NCBI GenBank assembly: GCA_038025085.1
Contig: CM076146.1
Span: 25,056,501-25,120,500, forward strand
Length of the DNA stretch: 64,000 nucleotides
Direction of reading: 5' to 3'
Source of the DNA: Tetragonia tetragonoides
Taxonomy: Eukaryota > Streptophyta > Magnoliopsida > Caryophyllales > Aizoaceae
The position numbers and the translations under genes are program-made. Shown piece after piece: positions 1-11,014 of this stretch (its first letter is position 1; every line of letters starts with the position of its first letter). The notes beneath the pieces are model-generated. The model worked only from the letters and a program-made list of their open reading frames with translations. It was not told the origin of the DNA and searched no databases.

Positions 1-1195
1 GCGGCAATTGTGTGCACCTTGGATAGTATTAATACAAATGAGCGTGGGAGGCCAGGGGCAGTGTAGTTGCCTATATTTGCTTGCTTTGTCGAGCTACTAG
101 TTAGACATCCACACATATTTCAGTGTAAATTGTTGGGTGTTTACGGAGAGCTGTGGATGTGTCCATCTAGTGTTCCAGCGTTTCTGTAGGCATGCAAGTT
201 TTGGGAGGGGTAACGAGAAGAAGTGGCTATGTCAGAATACTTATTTCCTGTCGATTTTGTGGTGCATTTGGCCTAAGGTTACATACTTAGCCAGCTTCTT
301 TATGGGCTAGGTAACGGAGGCATTTAGGAGTCACACTAATTCTTAGGTCCTATTATCTATGGAATTGAGACCCCTTGTATTTAGTGTTTTTGTTGAGGAT
401 ACCTTGTCCTCTCTTTCTGTACAATTGTCACTTATCAATATATATACTTTCCGTAAGGTACGTGATTACACTCGATCATGAGATGAATGTATGAGTAATA
501 AATGCCACTTAGGATAGTGTTGATCCCGTTATTCTGATAATCCATGTTTAGAATGGTATCATTCAACTATCGTCAAAATCTGTGAGAGCATTTTTATTAT
601 TCGTCTGTTGAAAATCTGCTGTAGAGGATACGAAATTGTATTTGGCAACTATAGAGCATACTCCTCTAAACATAAGAGCTTTTTTGGAATGAGTATTATG
701 TTTCACCTTTTGGTGTATTGGAGCAAGTGGTAGTGAAAACGTGCTGTAAATTGCTAAAAGAGAAAATGAAGAAATTATAACTTGATTGTTTTCGATGCAT
801 TTACACATTACAATGGGGCTTCTTATAGTCATGTAAATTGTTTATTTACTACTCATGTACTTTGGTGAATATCCCGTAGTGCTATTTCCTTGATCATGCT
901 CATGTATTTTATTTATTTATTTTTAAAGTTTATTTTCCTTGTATCAGCTTCTATTTTGCACTTTATTGAGTTTATTCTAATACACTCATTAGGGTATGGC
1001 AATTGGCGAACTTAAATCCAAAGTCAGCATTTACATTCTTAGACAGCTTTGCTTTGATATTCCAAAAATTGATAAACTAGTTAGATTCTCATGATTGATG
1101 CAAAAGATCGACTGATCTGAAGGTTATTTAGTTCATTTCCTTGTATTTCGATACTCTGTTAAATAATTATTTATTATCTTAATTCTGAACTGTAG
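1..1195 (+). other. Presumed intron of the IST1-like gene
   Basis: No exon was recognised here. The first visible coding exon starts at 1196 with one base that completes a codon from an upstream exon, so this stretch is best read as intron. The N-terminal half of the IST1 domain, which family members carry before this exon, was not found, so its exons should lie left of the window. The open frame at 563-832 on the - strand resembles nothing I know. Confidence 0.5.
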
Positions 1196-4100
1196 GGAAT
1201 GTCCTCCAGAGTTGCGGGAGGCTATTGCCAGCATAATTTTTGCAGCTCCACGCTGCTCTGATTTGCCCGACCTCCTACAAATTAAAACATTATTTACTGC
1301 AAAATATGGAAAGGAATTTGTTTCAGCTGTCTGTGAATTGCGGCCTGATTCTAGTGTTAACCGTACAGTTAAGAGATCTGCTACTGGATTACATGCATCA
1401 ATATCATTTTGAGAGATCCTATATTTTTAATTGTAGAAATTCGTATGTTTTAACTTTGATTGTTTGGCTTGTTTCATTTCAGATAATTGAGAAGCTTACA
1501 GTTAGTGCTCCATCTGGACCAGTAAAACTCAAGCTACTTAAAGAAATTGCACTAGAGTACAATGTTAACTGGGATTCTTCTGAAACTGAAGTAGAGTTAA
1601 ATAAAAAGCATGATGACCTACTGGTACGCTTTTGTCGCTTCCTTTCTCATTGATCTTCAGTTGCCTACATATATGTTATTTAGTTATAGTCATTTGCCTT
1701 ACATATGTGTGACTCGTTGGTTTTTGTTACGGAAAAGTAAGAACTCCTGCATTAATGGAACCTTTGGCTTAGGGGCTTGCTGTGTTCTAAAAGTAGGTTA
1801 TACTAAAAGAGAAATGGAAAATAGATTCAAAAATAAAACGGAAAGGGAGGAACCAATATTTTCTAAATGTGTTGGCGACAGTAACATTTGAGGACTACCA
1901 ACAGAGATGCAGTAAATGCTTATTTGAGTTAGCAAACCGCTATTTATATAATTCTTTTTTAAGTAGGTAATAAAAAAACTCAAAATGTAGACCAAGTGAA
2001 AACACTACTTTCTAAATTTAGGTTGCATGAAGACTTCAAGAAGGTTTTGTTTCTCAGTTTCACAAATCTTAAGGAATTAGGAGCTCCTAGATACTTCAAG
2101 GGAAATCTCTTATTTTTATTACCAGCAGGTTCTTCCACTCCCTCAAACCTTGAGTCCCACAATAACCTTTCTTTTCACCAATTCCCTCTTGGGGGTAAAT
2201 GCCAATATGCCATTAGTCTCAGAAAAGAAAAAAAATTATACGGGAAGTGAAGACTTGCTGTTGGAGTATCTAAGGCAGATCAAAGGTGCGTATGACAAAG
2301 ATGGGGACTTTCATGTCTCTGAAATTCCTACAATTGATTTGATGAACCTCACTTTGGGCTGTCTCAAACCTGAGACAAAAGATTGACTAGTGTTCTGAAT
2401 TTCTGATATACTCTGCCTGCGCCTTTTCAGTAGATTAGGAATGTCACTCGCAGAGGCATCATACCTTTTGGATAATTACGGTTCAAAGTTGGTTTATCTA
2501 ATGGGGAAAGAATTAAGGGCCATTCCCTACTCTATATTAGGAAGAATTCCTGGATAAGGTTGCAAGGCCGTGGCCTTAGAAAGGGCTTCCTTGATTATGG
2601 CTTGATTTTTTTTGCTTTTTCTTTGGGTTTCTGTGGAGAGCTGTCCACTGGTTTCATATTTTTCTTTTTTAATAAAATCTCTTTTTGTATCATAGCATGT
2701 CTGTTGTACAGTCTGATTCAGTTGATCATCCATACAAACATTAAGACTACCTGAAAATTTTAAAAACATTACGTAAATAAGCGATAATTTAGGAATGTAA
2801 GTTAGGAAAAGTGTAAAAACATTAGCCATTCAAATATCTGTGTTAAAGTTAAAATGAGCTACTTGGAGGCTGGAGCACAGTTCTTGCCAAGCGATATAAT
2901 AATTATTGTGATGCCTATTTCATAATTTCATTTCAAAGTAGCCTGCGCTTGCTTTGTGGCACTTTTTTTGTAAATCTGCCAAAAACCATGTTCTTTCACT
3001 TGTTTAGTATGTTTTAAGCCTAGTTCTTTCAGTTTTTGTTTAATAGTTCCCCTTTCTTTCAGTTTTTGTTTAATAGTTCCCCTTTCAATTTTAGTCTCTC
3101 GCATTACAATTAGCACAGTAATTCTTCGTGACGGGTTTACATGGTACAGTATATTGTGTGGTTAAAAACCTTCTTGCCGACAAACTTAAGCTCTTGAATA
3201 AGATAGTAGTGAACACTAACCTTTGAGTCAAAGCAACAAAATAACAACATGATCAAGATTTCTTTTCCTGTTTCTTTTGTACACCCTGGGGTGTTAAGGG
3301 TTTTTACCTATTTTGAGTCCATGGACTCCATGCCCCCTCTTTTTTCTCTTCCCCGGTTGGTTCTCCGATTCATACCAAACATATAATTTTGATAGTCTGT
3401 GCTTAATTCTTGTTTTCAGGTACAAGGATTAGTTTTCATCTTCTTGATTGTTTCTTTAACCACTTCGAGGCTATGTTGACCCGATTGAAGTTTGTTGGCA
3501 ACTATACCCTTTCGCAGCAATTTTGAACCTTCTATGATCGAGAAAACCTTAGCACTCATATTCCCTTCACATCATAAATATGTATCATGACTGAAGGCAA
3601 ACCTTGGGACAATGGATGTTTGTTTCGCCTTGCATGAATCATGGACTAAAATTGGGAGCCGAGTCCCCCAAAAAGTCTTGGTGACACCGGGTAAATATCG
3701 GGTAAGATTAATAGATAGATAATTGGCCAAATCACCACAATGGAAGGCCACTGCAACGATAGATATCTACACTTCCTACATATAGATACACCACCAAGGA
3801 TAGTTAGGGAGTAACTCTCAACCTAGCTAAGAACACTTTAAGTGTTTGATCATTTTCTGATGCAAAGTTGGATGATTGCAGCATCATCCATGTTGCCTAT
3901 AGATTTATTCAAAGGTAAATTTCTACTAGCTATTAAATGCAGAGCCGCACTTTGGAGACTTTGAAGATTTGGCTGGCAACACATCTTCACCGAAAGTCTT
4001 CTAAGGGGGGCTAAGGAGGGCTATTGGCCTAGGAGCTACACCGTTGCAGTGGCAAACCAGGAATCAATTCAAGTGGATGCACTCTCTTTTAATATGTAGG

Positions 4101-5139
4101 ACATTTCTTTCAAGTTATGTAAAAAAAATCATTTATTAAGAAAAATCACTTCGCTATGCGTGCATCCGCCAATCCACCGTTGTCAGGCTCCCCCTGTTAG
4201 AGAATGCTCGTTTTGCTCATCGTCATCCTCAAAATATGGAGATAATGTTGCAGAAACATTCGCTTGGGAGTTCGATCCTGTAGGCATTGTTTCCAATCCT
4301 TTCCAAGACTTTTAATGGACCATTCCCTCTGGATTTCAGCTTACCATGCGATCCTGGGGGAAATCTTTTGCCTCTTAAATGGATCCAAACTAAATCTTCT
4401 TCCTTGCAAGCGGCTGGCTTTCGGAACTTGTTAGCTTGTTGTTGGTATCTCTGATTCTGCTTTGTGATCTGCATCCTTACTTTCTCATGTAATTTCTTAA
4501 TTTCCTTTGCGCTCTCATCAACGTCACCGCTAAACTTGTCAGTACTAGGCAAGGGAGTGAGATAAATAGGGGTGATGGAATCGAGGACGAGTCTTCTCTA
4601 ACAGGGGGAGCCTGACAAAGATGTAGCTCGTAGGCCGGTTATAGCCATCCTTAGCCCCCTTTAAAAGACTTTCATAAAGATGTGTTGCCAACCAAATATT
4701 CAAAGTCATCAAAGTGCGGCTCTGCATTTAATAGATAGTAGAAATTTACTTTTGAATAAGTCTATAAATAGGCAACATGGATGATACTACGATCATCCAA
4801 CTTTGCATCGGAAAATTATCAGAACTTAAAGTGTTCTTAGCTAGGTTGAGAGTAACTCCCTAACTATTCTTGGTGGTGTATCTCTATCCGAGGAAGCCTT
4901 GGTGGTGTATATGTATCCAAGGTTTTGCTCTAGATATTCCTAGTGGTGTATCTGTATGTAGGAAGCGTAGAGTCTATATCGTTGGAGTAGCCTTCCAACG
5001 TGGTGTTTTGGCCAAATTATCTATCAAAACATTAGCCTATATTTATCTGGTGTCACTAGGGCATAGCCAAAAAAGGAATTGATCCCCTATGCTTGAGAGG
5101 AATTTGGAAACAACCCCCCCCCCCCCCACTCCCGCCCCA

Positions 5140-5185
<46 letters not shown>

Positions 5186-6932
5186 AAAAACAACAGAAAG
5201 CAAGGGGCATGTGAAAGCGAAATGTGGGGTTTATCCTCTTAAATACTCATGAGCCCCTATTCTTGGGTTATTTTTCCTAATAAGAAGCCCAAAGAAAAAT
5301 AGATAAATAAATGATTGTGAAACTTACATGAATTTATGTTTTGTCGTTCATCATGTAATTGGGAGGATTGAGTTTATTTCAATTTCGCTTAGGAGCTTGC
5401 TTGATGAACTTTGTCTCGGTTATGTTTAGGAACTTGCCTTATGAAGTTTGTTAGAGAAAGAGTTAGCCTGTCAAATGCACTGAAGTGAACTTCGATAGTT
5501 GAGCACGTTTCATTTGTCCTACTCATATGTGTTTAGTTGGAAACTTTTTTTAGATAAGAACAATTTCCAAGTTTAGTTGGAAACATGATGAATGAATTGA
5601 ACATCTTAATTGATCACTCTTTGCTTGAAACCTATGGGGTAATAGTCTTAACTGGTATTAGCACTGTTTGCCTCAGGCACTATCTGGGTCAATCACAGGT
5701 AGCCTCACTTTGCAGTTATCTTGGGAGTGAGGAGCAGCTTAACGACTGGGAAGGTCAAGTCCCACTATGTTTGGGGTGGTGCGACTCTGGGCCTAGTCCA
5801 AAGACCATGCCAATGGAATTGCGAGAATGTTAAGTGTTCCTTCAGGAGCTCCGTAAGGCTAGAGTCTGATATCTTCATCCCTGGGATTTCTTTTTACTAG
5901 TTTAATTTACTGTGATCTGCTTCCAATTGATCCTTCTATCTGTCTCCTACCAATGGCCATCTAGCTATTATCTCCATAACCCTCTGCTACGTTCACTCAC
6001 AAGATCTGAAAATTTATGACTGTAGATTTGGGGAAGTCGAGGTATCTTGAAGAACCATCTAGATAGTAGCAAATACTTAATATTAATGTGCAAAGTTCAC
6101 CAGAAGAGGATAGTTTATCTGTAGAAAAACTGACAACTAAGGTCTAAACTTTGGCATATCTGGCGTGAGGAATCTGAGGATAGTATTTTGTTGATAGATC
6201 CAGAGCCCAGAGGTATGCATAGTATCCACTGTCACACTTATTCAGAATGGGTTGGGCATCCAAAGGTATTTGAAGATGTTATAACATTTGTTCACGACTA
6301 TCACGAGACTTCTAAGTTCTACGGCTATGGATGTCAAGTTACGTTTAGTAATTGTTTGACCAGGGGAAATTCTAGATATATCTTTTTTTGTTTACTGAAG
6401 AGATTCTACATCTCATGCATGGAGCTTAATTAACCAAGTTATCTGCAGGTTTTTTGTTCTTTTGATTTTCATAATGATCGTGCTCTTTGGGGTTGGCCCG
6501 TTAAATTGTTTACTGAAGGCCTTAAAATGTTTTTCACAGGATGGTTCAAAACCAGTACGTGAAGGAGCTGTACTTTCTGCACCTCCAGTCCAAAATAAAT
6601 TACACAGTCCCTCACCTTCTCACAGGACACAATCTGTCACACCCCCAACTCCAAGTGGCAAACCAAGTACTCATGGCCCTCAGTCTTCTAGCCTTTGCAG
6701 TAATAAGCTCTTGTTGGATTCTAACGGGACAGGAGCATCAAACAAGAGCAGCAACGAGGGAGGCTCAGCTAGTGACACTCAAAAGGATTTGGGACTCCGA
6801 TCATCTGACATATTAGAGCAAGCTCGATCAGCTATTGCCTCTGCAGAGCGCGCTTCAGCTGCTGCCCGAGCAGCTGCACAGTTGGTGAATGCTAATTTCG
6901 GATCGTTGAAGCTAGAAGAAGGCAAGTCTTGA
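1196..6932 (+). CDS. IST1-like protein (ESCRT-III-associated), 3' part of gene
   Basis: IST1 proteins bind ESCRT-III subunits and the VPS4 ATPase and act in multivesicular-body sorting at endosomes; plants have several ISTL genes. Three exons are visible: 1196-1367, 1483-1623 and 6540-6932, giving about 234 residues. Exon 1196 encodes the conserved REAIASIIFAAPRCSDLP and FTAKYGKEFVSA stretches, and the next continues with IIEKLTVSAPSGPVKLKLLKEIA, all typical of the second half of the IST1 domain. The last exon encodes a Ser/Pro-rich tail and an Ala-rich predicted helix (ILEQARSAIASAERASAA) before the stop at 6930-6932. Donors are ACA|GTTAAG and CTG|GTACGC; acceptors are TTTCAG and TTCACAG. 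The frame runs through all joins. The start and N-terminal exons are outside the window. A small exon inside the 4.9-kb last intron cannot be excluded. The family call is secure; which ISTL paralogue it is cannot be told. Confidence 0.88.
3027..3086. repeat. Tandem repeat, 30 bp x 2
   Basis: Two adjacent, nearly identical 30-bp units containing TTTCAGTTTTTGTTTAATAG and then TTCCCCTTTC. A local tandem duplication inside the IST1-like intron. Confidence 0.8.
3682..4185 (-). repeat. Left LTR of the inverted pair, interrupted by a MITE
   Basis: Read on the - strand it begins TGACA at 4185 and ends TGTCA at 3682. Without the 136 bp of inserted MITE and duplicated target it is about 368 bp. It aligns along its length to the right copy read in reverse complement, for example the GGTTGAGAG block near 3815. 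Confidence 0.75.
4047..4174. mobile_element. hAT-like MITE with 8-bp target duplication
   Basis: A 128-bp insert begins CAGTGGCAAACC and ends CATCCGCCAATC, so its ends read as imperfect inverted repeats (CAGTGGC against GATTGGC). It is flanked by CACCGTTG at 4039-4046 and 4175-4182, a perfect 8-bp duplication as hAT transposases make. The other LTR copy shows the uninterrupted site, GAGCTACATCTTTGTCAGG, which confirms both edges. Confidence 0.85.
4186..4552 (-). pseudogene. Ty3-type integrase C-terminal fragment
   Basis: The - strand frame from 4552 to 4229 encodes the C-terminal end of a Ty3-type integrase: a Lys/Gln-rich stretch, then a DLVWIHLRGKRFPPG-like block, then a GPY-like block with GPLKVLERIGNNAYRIELP. 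These are typical of plant Ty3 elements. The frame is then broken: the usual segment after LPGEYG is shortened and the last residues before the stop lie in another frame. Reverse transcriptase, RNase H, protease and the catalytic integrase core are absent, so it is a dead fragment. Exact superfamily branch not determined. Confidence 0.8.
4613..5055 (+). repeat. Right LTR of the inverted pair
   Basis: 443 bp from TGACA at 4613 to TGTCA at 5051-5055, preceded by the purine-rich tract ending at 4612. About 60 bp of pol end lies just left of it on the + strand. It is longer than the left copy because of repeated GTGGTGTAT-type units at 4870-4955. Confidence 0.75.
5115..5183. repeat. C run followed by A run
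   Basis: A run of about 14 C, a short C-rich linker, then about 40 A interrupted near the end. Low-complexity sequence in the intron that could be an assembly weak point. Confidence 0.9.
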
Positions 6933-7989
6933 AGATGCACAAACAATATTGGTGCAAGTTTTTTGTGCAGTGTTGTGTGTGTGTGCTTTCCTTTTTCTTT
7001 TTCTGCAGCATTCTGAGGGAGATGCAGCTACAAATCCCTCAGCTATTTTACTCTTCAGTGTGTACTGGAAGATGTACACTTTTTTCATTTTCAGTACGCG
7101 TATCTCTAAAAAAACCCATCAGGTTCATGGACCATGGTCCTTAAAGCTTCCAATCTGTGGTTTGGTTTCTCTCTTCTGTATAGGGTGCAGTCATGTTTCT
7201 TAGCTGCAATTATGACAATTAAAGTTTCTTGTTGCATGTTCTGACTCTGAGGGCTCATGTGTTGAGTTGCAAAATACTTATGTACGGTAGTTTGTAATTG
7301 TAACTAGTGGTCCAGTGGATGTTGTATCAAGGTTGGTGATAATCTCATGCATGCCAACAATACTCTGTTCTTTTCACAATCTAGATAAAAATACTTCAAA
7401 ATTAATTATTGGGGAATGATATTGTAAATCACACACCATACTTAAAATTTATTACTGGATGACAAATATAAATGAGAGAAGGTGATAACTCTGGCTCAAT
7501 CTTTAATTATTTCTACACGGCGAGGCCCAAATTTATTACCATTATTAAGGTTGTTGGTCAAGCTGTTTTAATCTTATCTCCAAGTGGTTTAATAAGGTAA
7601 GTCATAGGTTCGATTTCTCATCTCCCATACTTTGTAACTTCCAGCTTCTAAAACTATATTTGCCTGCTACTCATTAGCGAGGTAAGTGTTTGTATTGATT
7701 GTTCAGTTAATTTGATCGATATGTTCGTTAGTGAACATGATAGTCCGAACATACATGATATAACAAGATGTGTTTTGATTGCAATTCACTTAACCTTTTT
7801 CTATTAGTAAAATGTAAATTAACTGACATCAGGACATTCATCCCCTTTTCTATGTCAAAGCTTAATTGCATAGTCTAGTGACTAGTAGCGGTATAATATG
7901 ACAAGTGGAATCTAAAACTTATATTCTGGTTATTTAGCTAAGATCCCAATTAATAAATATCCCTAAGAGCAAACGAAATGCAGAATTTG

Positions 7990-8200
7990 TATATTGTTAT
8001 AAATATATACAAACATGTCAAACGGGTCGACCTATCGAGTTACTGGTCGAGTTATTTCGAGTTTGTGTCAGGTCGATTATTAGGTCAAATTCACTTTATA
8101 GTTCATTTTCCCAGATTGTAAATAGATTCGAGTCAAGAAAATTATGCAAGGATCCTGAAAAAAGGGGTCGAAACGTGTCAGCCTTTGACAACTCTAATGT
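7990..8200. repeat. GGTCGA/CCCGA-type degenerate repeat
   Basis: Begins ATGTCAAACGGGTCGACC and ends GTCAGCCTTTGACAACTC, so the ends read as weak inverted repeats (TGTCAAA). The interior is built of degenerate GGTCGA/GAGTT units. It resembles the better preserved element at 40586-41140. No target duplication was found. Confidence 0.4.
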
Positions 8201-8746
8201 ATATATAATCATGCAGCTATAAAGTTGGACCACCCCTTATAAAAGCTAGATGTACGAGCAGCCAAAGTATGGACTTGAAGTGAAAGAACACTTAAAGTTG
8301 AAGGGGTACTTAGAAATGATACAAACCTGATAATTGGATGGTGATAGTTGCACCCTCAATTTAAGCCAAAAACAGTGACATAACAAGGGCCTCAACCCAC
8401 ATGTGGATCATGTAAAATCATTTTAATAAAAGAAAATAAATAAAAGCTGTTCTATATTTCAAACGCATATAATGACCGGTAGCAGCATGACTTTTAGGAG
8501 CTGGATGAGGGTTTTGGCTTTGTCTTCAACTGCTTTTTTCTCTCAAGGTATAAATGTCTTCTCATGATGATATTGATGTATATAAACCTAGCTAGTTGAA
8601 AGAGTGATGAGAGGATAACTTTAATGCTTGATGTGCAAAGGACATTGTTTGGGAGGTATTTGTTTGTCACTTCTCATGATTATGTTTTATGGCATTTCGA
8701 ACCTCTTGTTTCCCCTTTCTCATGTATGTAAACTACAAATCGATCC

Positions 8747-8916
8747 GGTGTGGTTGAGTGGTAGGGACTCATCCAACCTTAACCAAGGTCGAGGGTTCGA
8801 ATCTCGTCTTGGGCATGAAGCAATTTTAAATTACTTGGCCAGTTGTTCCACCGTTTAAGTTACCTACAAACCATCGCGTGAAAAATAATCACTCGGTTAT
8901 GAACCCAAAAAAAAAA
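8747..8916 (+). mobile_element. tRNA-derived SINE copy
   Basis: The head has a tRNA-like A box (TGGTTGAGTGGTAG) and, 40-odd bases on, a B box (GGGTTCGAATCTC). A non-tRNA body follows (ACTTGGCCAGTTGTTCC...), then GGTTATGAACCC and an A run at 8907-8916. The same head and body recur on the - strand at 9738, 19930 and 27579. The 3' body is shorter than in the others. No clear target duplication. Confidence 0.8.
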
Positions 8917-9737
8917 TAATTATGAAGAACATAAACTGCTCCCATTATCATTCCCTGGGATCCTAAACACGTTTGCCTAAATGTACGTAATGATGTTAAA
9001 GTTCAGTCTCAGATCCGCAAATTGAAATTAGTGAAAGTCCCATTTATGAAGTTCAGTAAGAACACAAACATAGATATTCAAGGTGTGCTCTTTTTCATTG
9101 ATCTGAACTGAGATTTATTTAATTTAACTAAACTGTGTGACAAAAAAAAGTAGATTATTGAACTGAACTAAATAGAATCATTTGCTGAGTAGTTGGAAAA
9201 GAACACGTGCCCAACCTATATTTCTTGTTTATCAGGCAGGATTTATGAAAACCTTGTGAGCTAAACCAGATGTTTGCTATTTAAGTGCTTAAAGGAGGAA
9301 CTGCAAGTACACCATATAGGCTGAAAGAAAATACTCTCTTTGGTAAAGTTGTTTCTAAATAGACTTAAAAATGTACCAGGAGTAGGATTTAAGTATCATT
9401 TTTTTTTTTTTCAAAATCAACCAATTTTGAGGGATCTGTGTTTTTTAATTTTGAAACCCTTTTCATATAATAAGACAACTCCTAGCTAGTCATTTGGTCT
9501 CTTGTTGGTCAAGTGTGTAGTGCTTACCCTTTAGACATCCCAATAACGTTGGGACGAGAAGAAGTACTAATTTTTGTGTTTCTCTCTTTGTGATCTTCAA
9601 CTTGGTCATCTGGCTCTAATTTGATCCAAAGTTCAAATTGATGGTTGAATTAAGGCCCAATCAATGTTGTATAGGAGCACTGAGGCTCTAATTTTGTTTT
9701 TGTTTACTTGAAAGAGCAAGGTGGACACATGAGATAT

Positions 9738-9942
9738 TTGTTTTTTGGTTCACAGCCAAGGGAATCCACCGTCGACCACAGTAACTATTTTCCAACGCTG
9801 GCTTGTAGGCACCTCAAAGGGTGAGATAGCTGGTAGCTGGCCAAGGAATTTAAAGCTGCTCCATACCCAATGCGAAATTCGAACCATCGACCTTGATTAA
9901 GGATGAATAAATCTCTACCACTCAACCACACCTCATTGGTTT
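9738..9942 (-). mobile_element. tRNA-derived SINE copy with 15-bp target duplication
   Basis: Full-length copy on the - strand, with the A box (GGTTGAGTGGTAGAG) near 9925 and the B box (GGTTCGAATTTCG) near 9880. It has the body CTTGGCCAGCT, the CCTACAAGCCAGCG block, GTCGACGGTGGATTCCC, and an A-rich tail at 9738-9745. It is flanked by perfect copies of GGACACATGAGATAT at 9723-9737 and 9943-9957, as expected from target-primed integration. Confidence 0.9.
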
Positions 9943-10322
9943 GGACACATGAGATATACCAACAAATACAATAAGCAGAAATTAAGAGGTTCATTAGGCA
10001 AAAGTTACTCAAATTTCACCATCTTTAGCCAAAGGCACAAAGGTAGGCAAAGGCAACTAATGTTGCATATTTGCATGTTTGCTTGCCTCCCTAAAAGTTT
10101 GCTTTTTAGCTTAGCATATCATATTTCTGCCCAATAATTCTGAATTCTCTGTCACAAATTCGTCTTTTTTTTTTTTTTTTGGAGTGAGAATTTATTATGA
10201 TACTACTTATTACTTCATAGTTTTTGTTTTTCTTTGTTCGGATAAGGTACAAAATGCCAATACAATATATATTTACAATTAGAAAAGGGGATTCAAACCT
10301 GAAACTTAATGTACCTAGTATT

Positions 10323-10519
10323 CAGGGGCGGATCTAGAAAATTAATAATATGAGTGCCAAAACTAAATTATTAAATAATATGTGTGCCGAAACTAAATTG
10401 TTAGGGTATTTTAGTAATAATTTTCAAAAAAAAATCCAAAAAACTAGGGTATTTTAGCAAAATTTTCCGAAAAAACTGGTTGCCCGGGACCCCGAGTCCC
10501 CGTATTGAATCCGCCACTG
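10323..10519. mobile_element. hAT-like MITE
   Basis: 197 bp starting CAGGGGCGGATCTAGAAAA and ending GAATCCGCCACTG; the terminal CAGGGGCGGAT and ATCCGCCACTG pair as inverted repeats. Flanks CTAGTATT (10315-10322) and CCAGCATC (10520-10527) match at 5 of 8 positions, which fits a decayed 8-bp duplication. Internal text (GAGTGCC, AAAACTAAATTATTAA, GGGACCCCGAGTCCCC) places it in the same family as the copy at 32081. Confidence 0.75.
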
Positions 10520-10954
10520 CCAGCATCTCAGTCTTAAGTCTTAACCATTAGGTCTAGACATCCTTAATAGTATTATTCTATAGTGTCTGTCTGGATTTCT
10601 ATTCTGGATTTTGGTTAGATATATAGCAAGCAGTGGATTACAGTTTCGAATGAAATATTAATTTCTCCATCTTAATTCTCTCTGCCACAATTGTGAGGCC
10701 TGCTCGATCTAACTGAAAGCTCGCAGTCAGAGCATCCTAATATCACTGATAGTATTATATCTAATTAATTATCTCAAGTTCCAATTTTCAAACCATTTAC
10801 ATCGTTTCAAGTTATGACTATGCAAACTATGAGAGAATATGGTTGTAATGCCTCTCTTTCATCAACCGGGAGTTTATAGATAACATAATATTTATATATT
10901 TACAGTTTGAGGCCTACTAATAGTGCTCTATTACGATTTACGCCTCCTCAAATT

Positions 10955-11014
10955 GATCTGACGGGCGCACGGACATATTTGACTTTAAAAATATGAAGAA
11001 GTTGCAGATACAAC
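10955..11014 (-). pseudogene. Copia pol C-terminal end, separated by an insertion
   Basis: On the - strand this encodes the last residues of a Copia polyprotein, ending in a SDQFEEA-like motif and a stop. It is the continuation of the fragment at 12894-13190; the two are separated by the LTR-LTR element and share the ACAAC target duplication. Confidence 0.65.

Larger units (their letters stand above)
3682..5055. mobile_element. Ty3-type LTR remnant with two LTRs in inverted orientation
   Basis: Two LTR copies face away from a central pol fragment: 3682-4185 read on the - strand and 4613-5055 on the + strand. Each LTR runs TGACA...TGTCA in its own direction. Just inside each LTR is the same purine-rich stretch (ACAGGGGGAG), the likely polypurine tract at the end of pol. 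Homology between the copies stops at the outer TGTCA ends. The outer flanks are CTTGG (3677-3681) and CTAGG (5056-5060), a 4-of-5 match consistent with a 5-bp target duplication. The left copy contains a MITE (see 4047). The right copy carries an extra tandem stretch of GATACACCACCAAG-like units. The whole unit lies in an intron. Confidence 0.75.
1624..6539 (+). other. 4.9-kb last intron of the IST1-like gene
   Basis: Apart from the inverted-LTR Ty3 remnant at 3682-5055, this intron holds a C run and an A run at 5115-5183, a short tandem repeat at 3027-3086 and unassigned sequence. Open frames at 2150-2386, 5585-5833 and 6188-6433 match no family I recognise. The intron is long for a plant gene, and the transposon accounts for about 1.4 kb of it. 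Confidence 0.6.
6933..10314. other. IST1-like 3' UTR and intergenic sequence
   Basis: The first few hundred bases should be the 3' UTR of the IST1-like gene; no clear AATAAA signal was assigned. Beyond it lie a GGTCGA-rich degenerate repeat (about 7990-8200) and two SINE copies (8747 and 9738). No other coding sequence was supported. Confidence 0.55.

Noticed and set aside
1212..1412. Independent short gene starting near 1212
   Set aside because: The frame is an internal exon of the IST1-like gene; the residues after 1367 are intron.
6188..6433. Open frame with MHSIHCHTYSEW, possibly an extra IST1 exon
   Set aside because: No similarity to IST1, no convincing splice sites in phase, and the adjoining exons join well without it.
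8747..8830. Possible tRNA gene (A and B boxes present)
   Set aside because: The stems do not close as a tRNA, and the same head with the same non-tRNA body recurs at other sites with an A tail, so it is a SINE.
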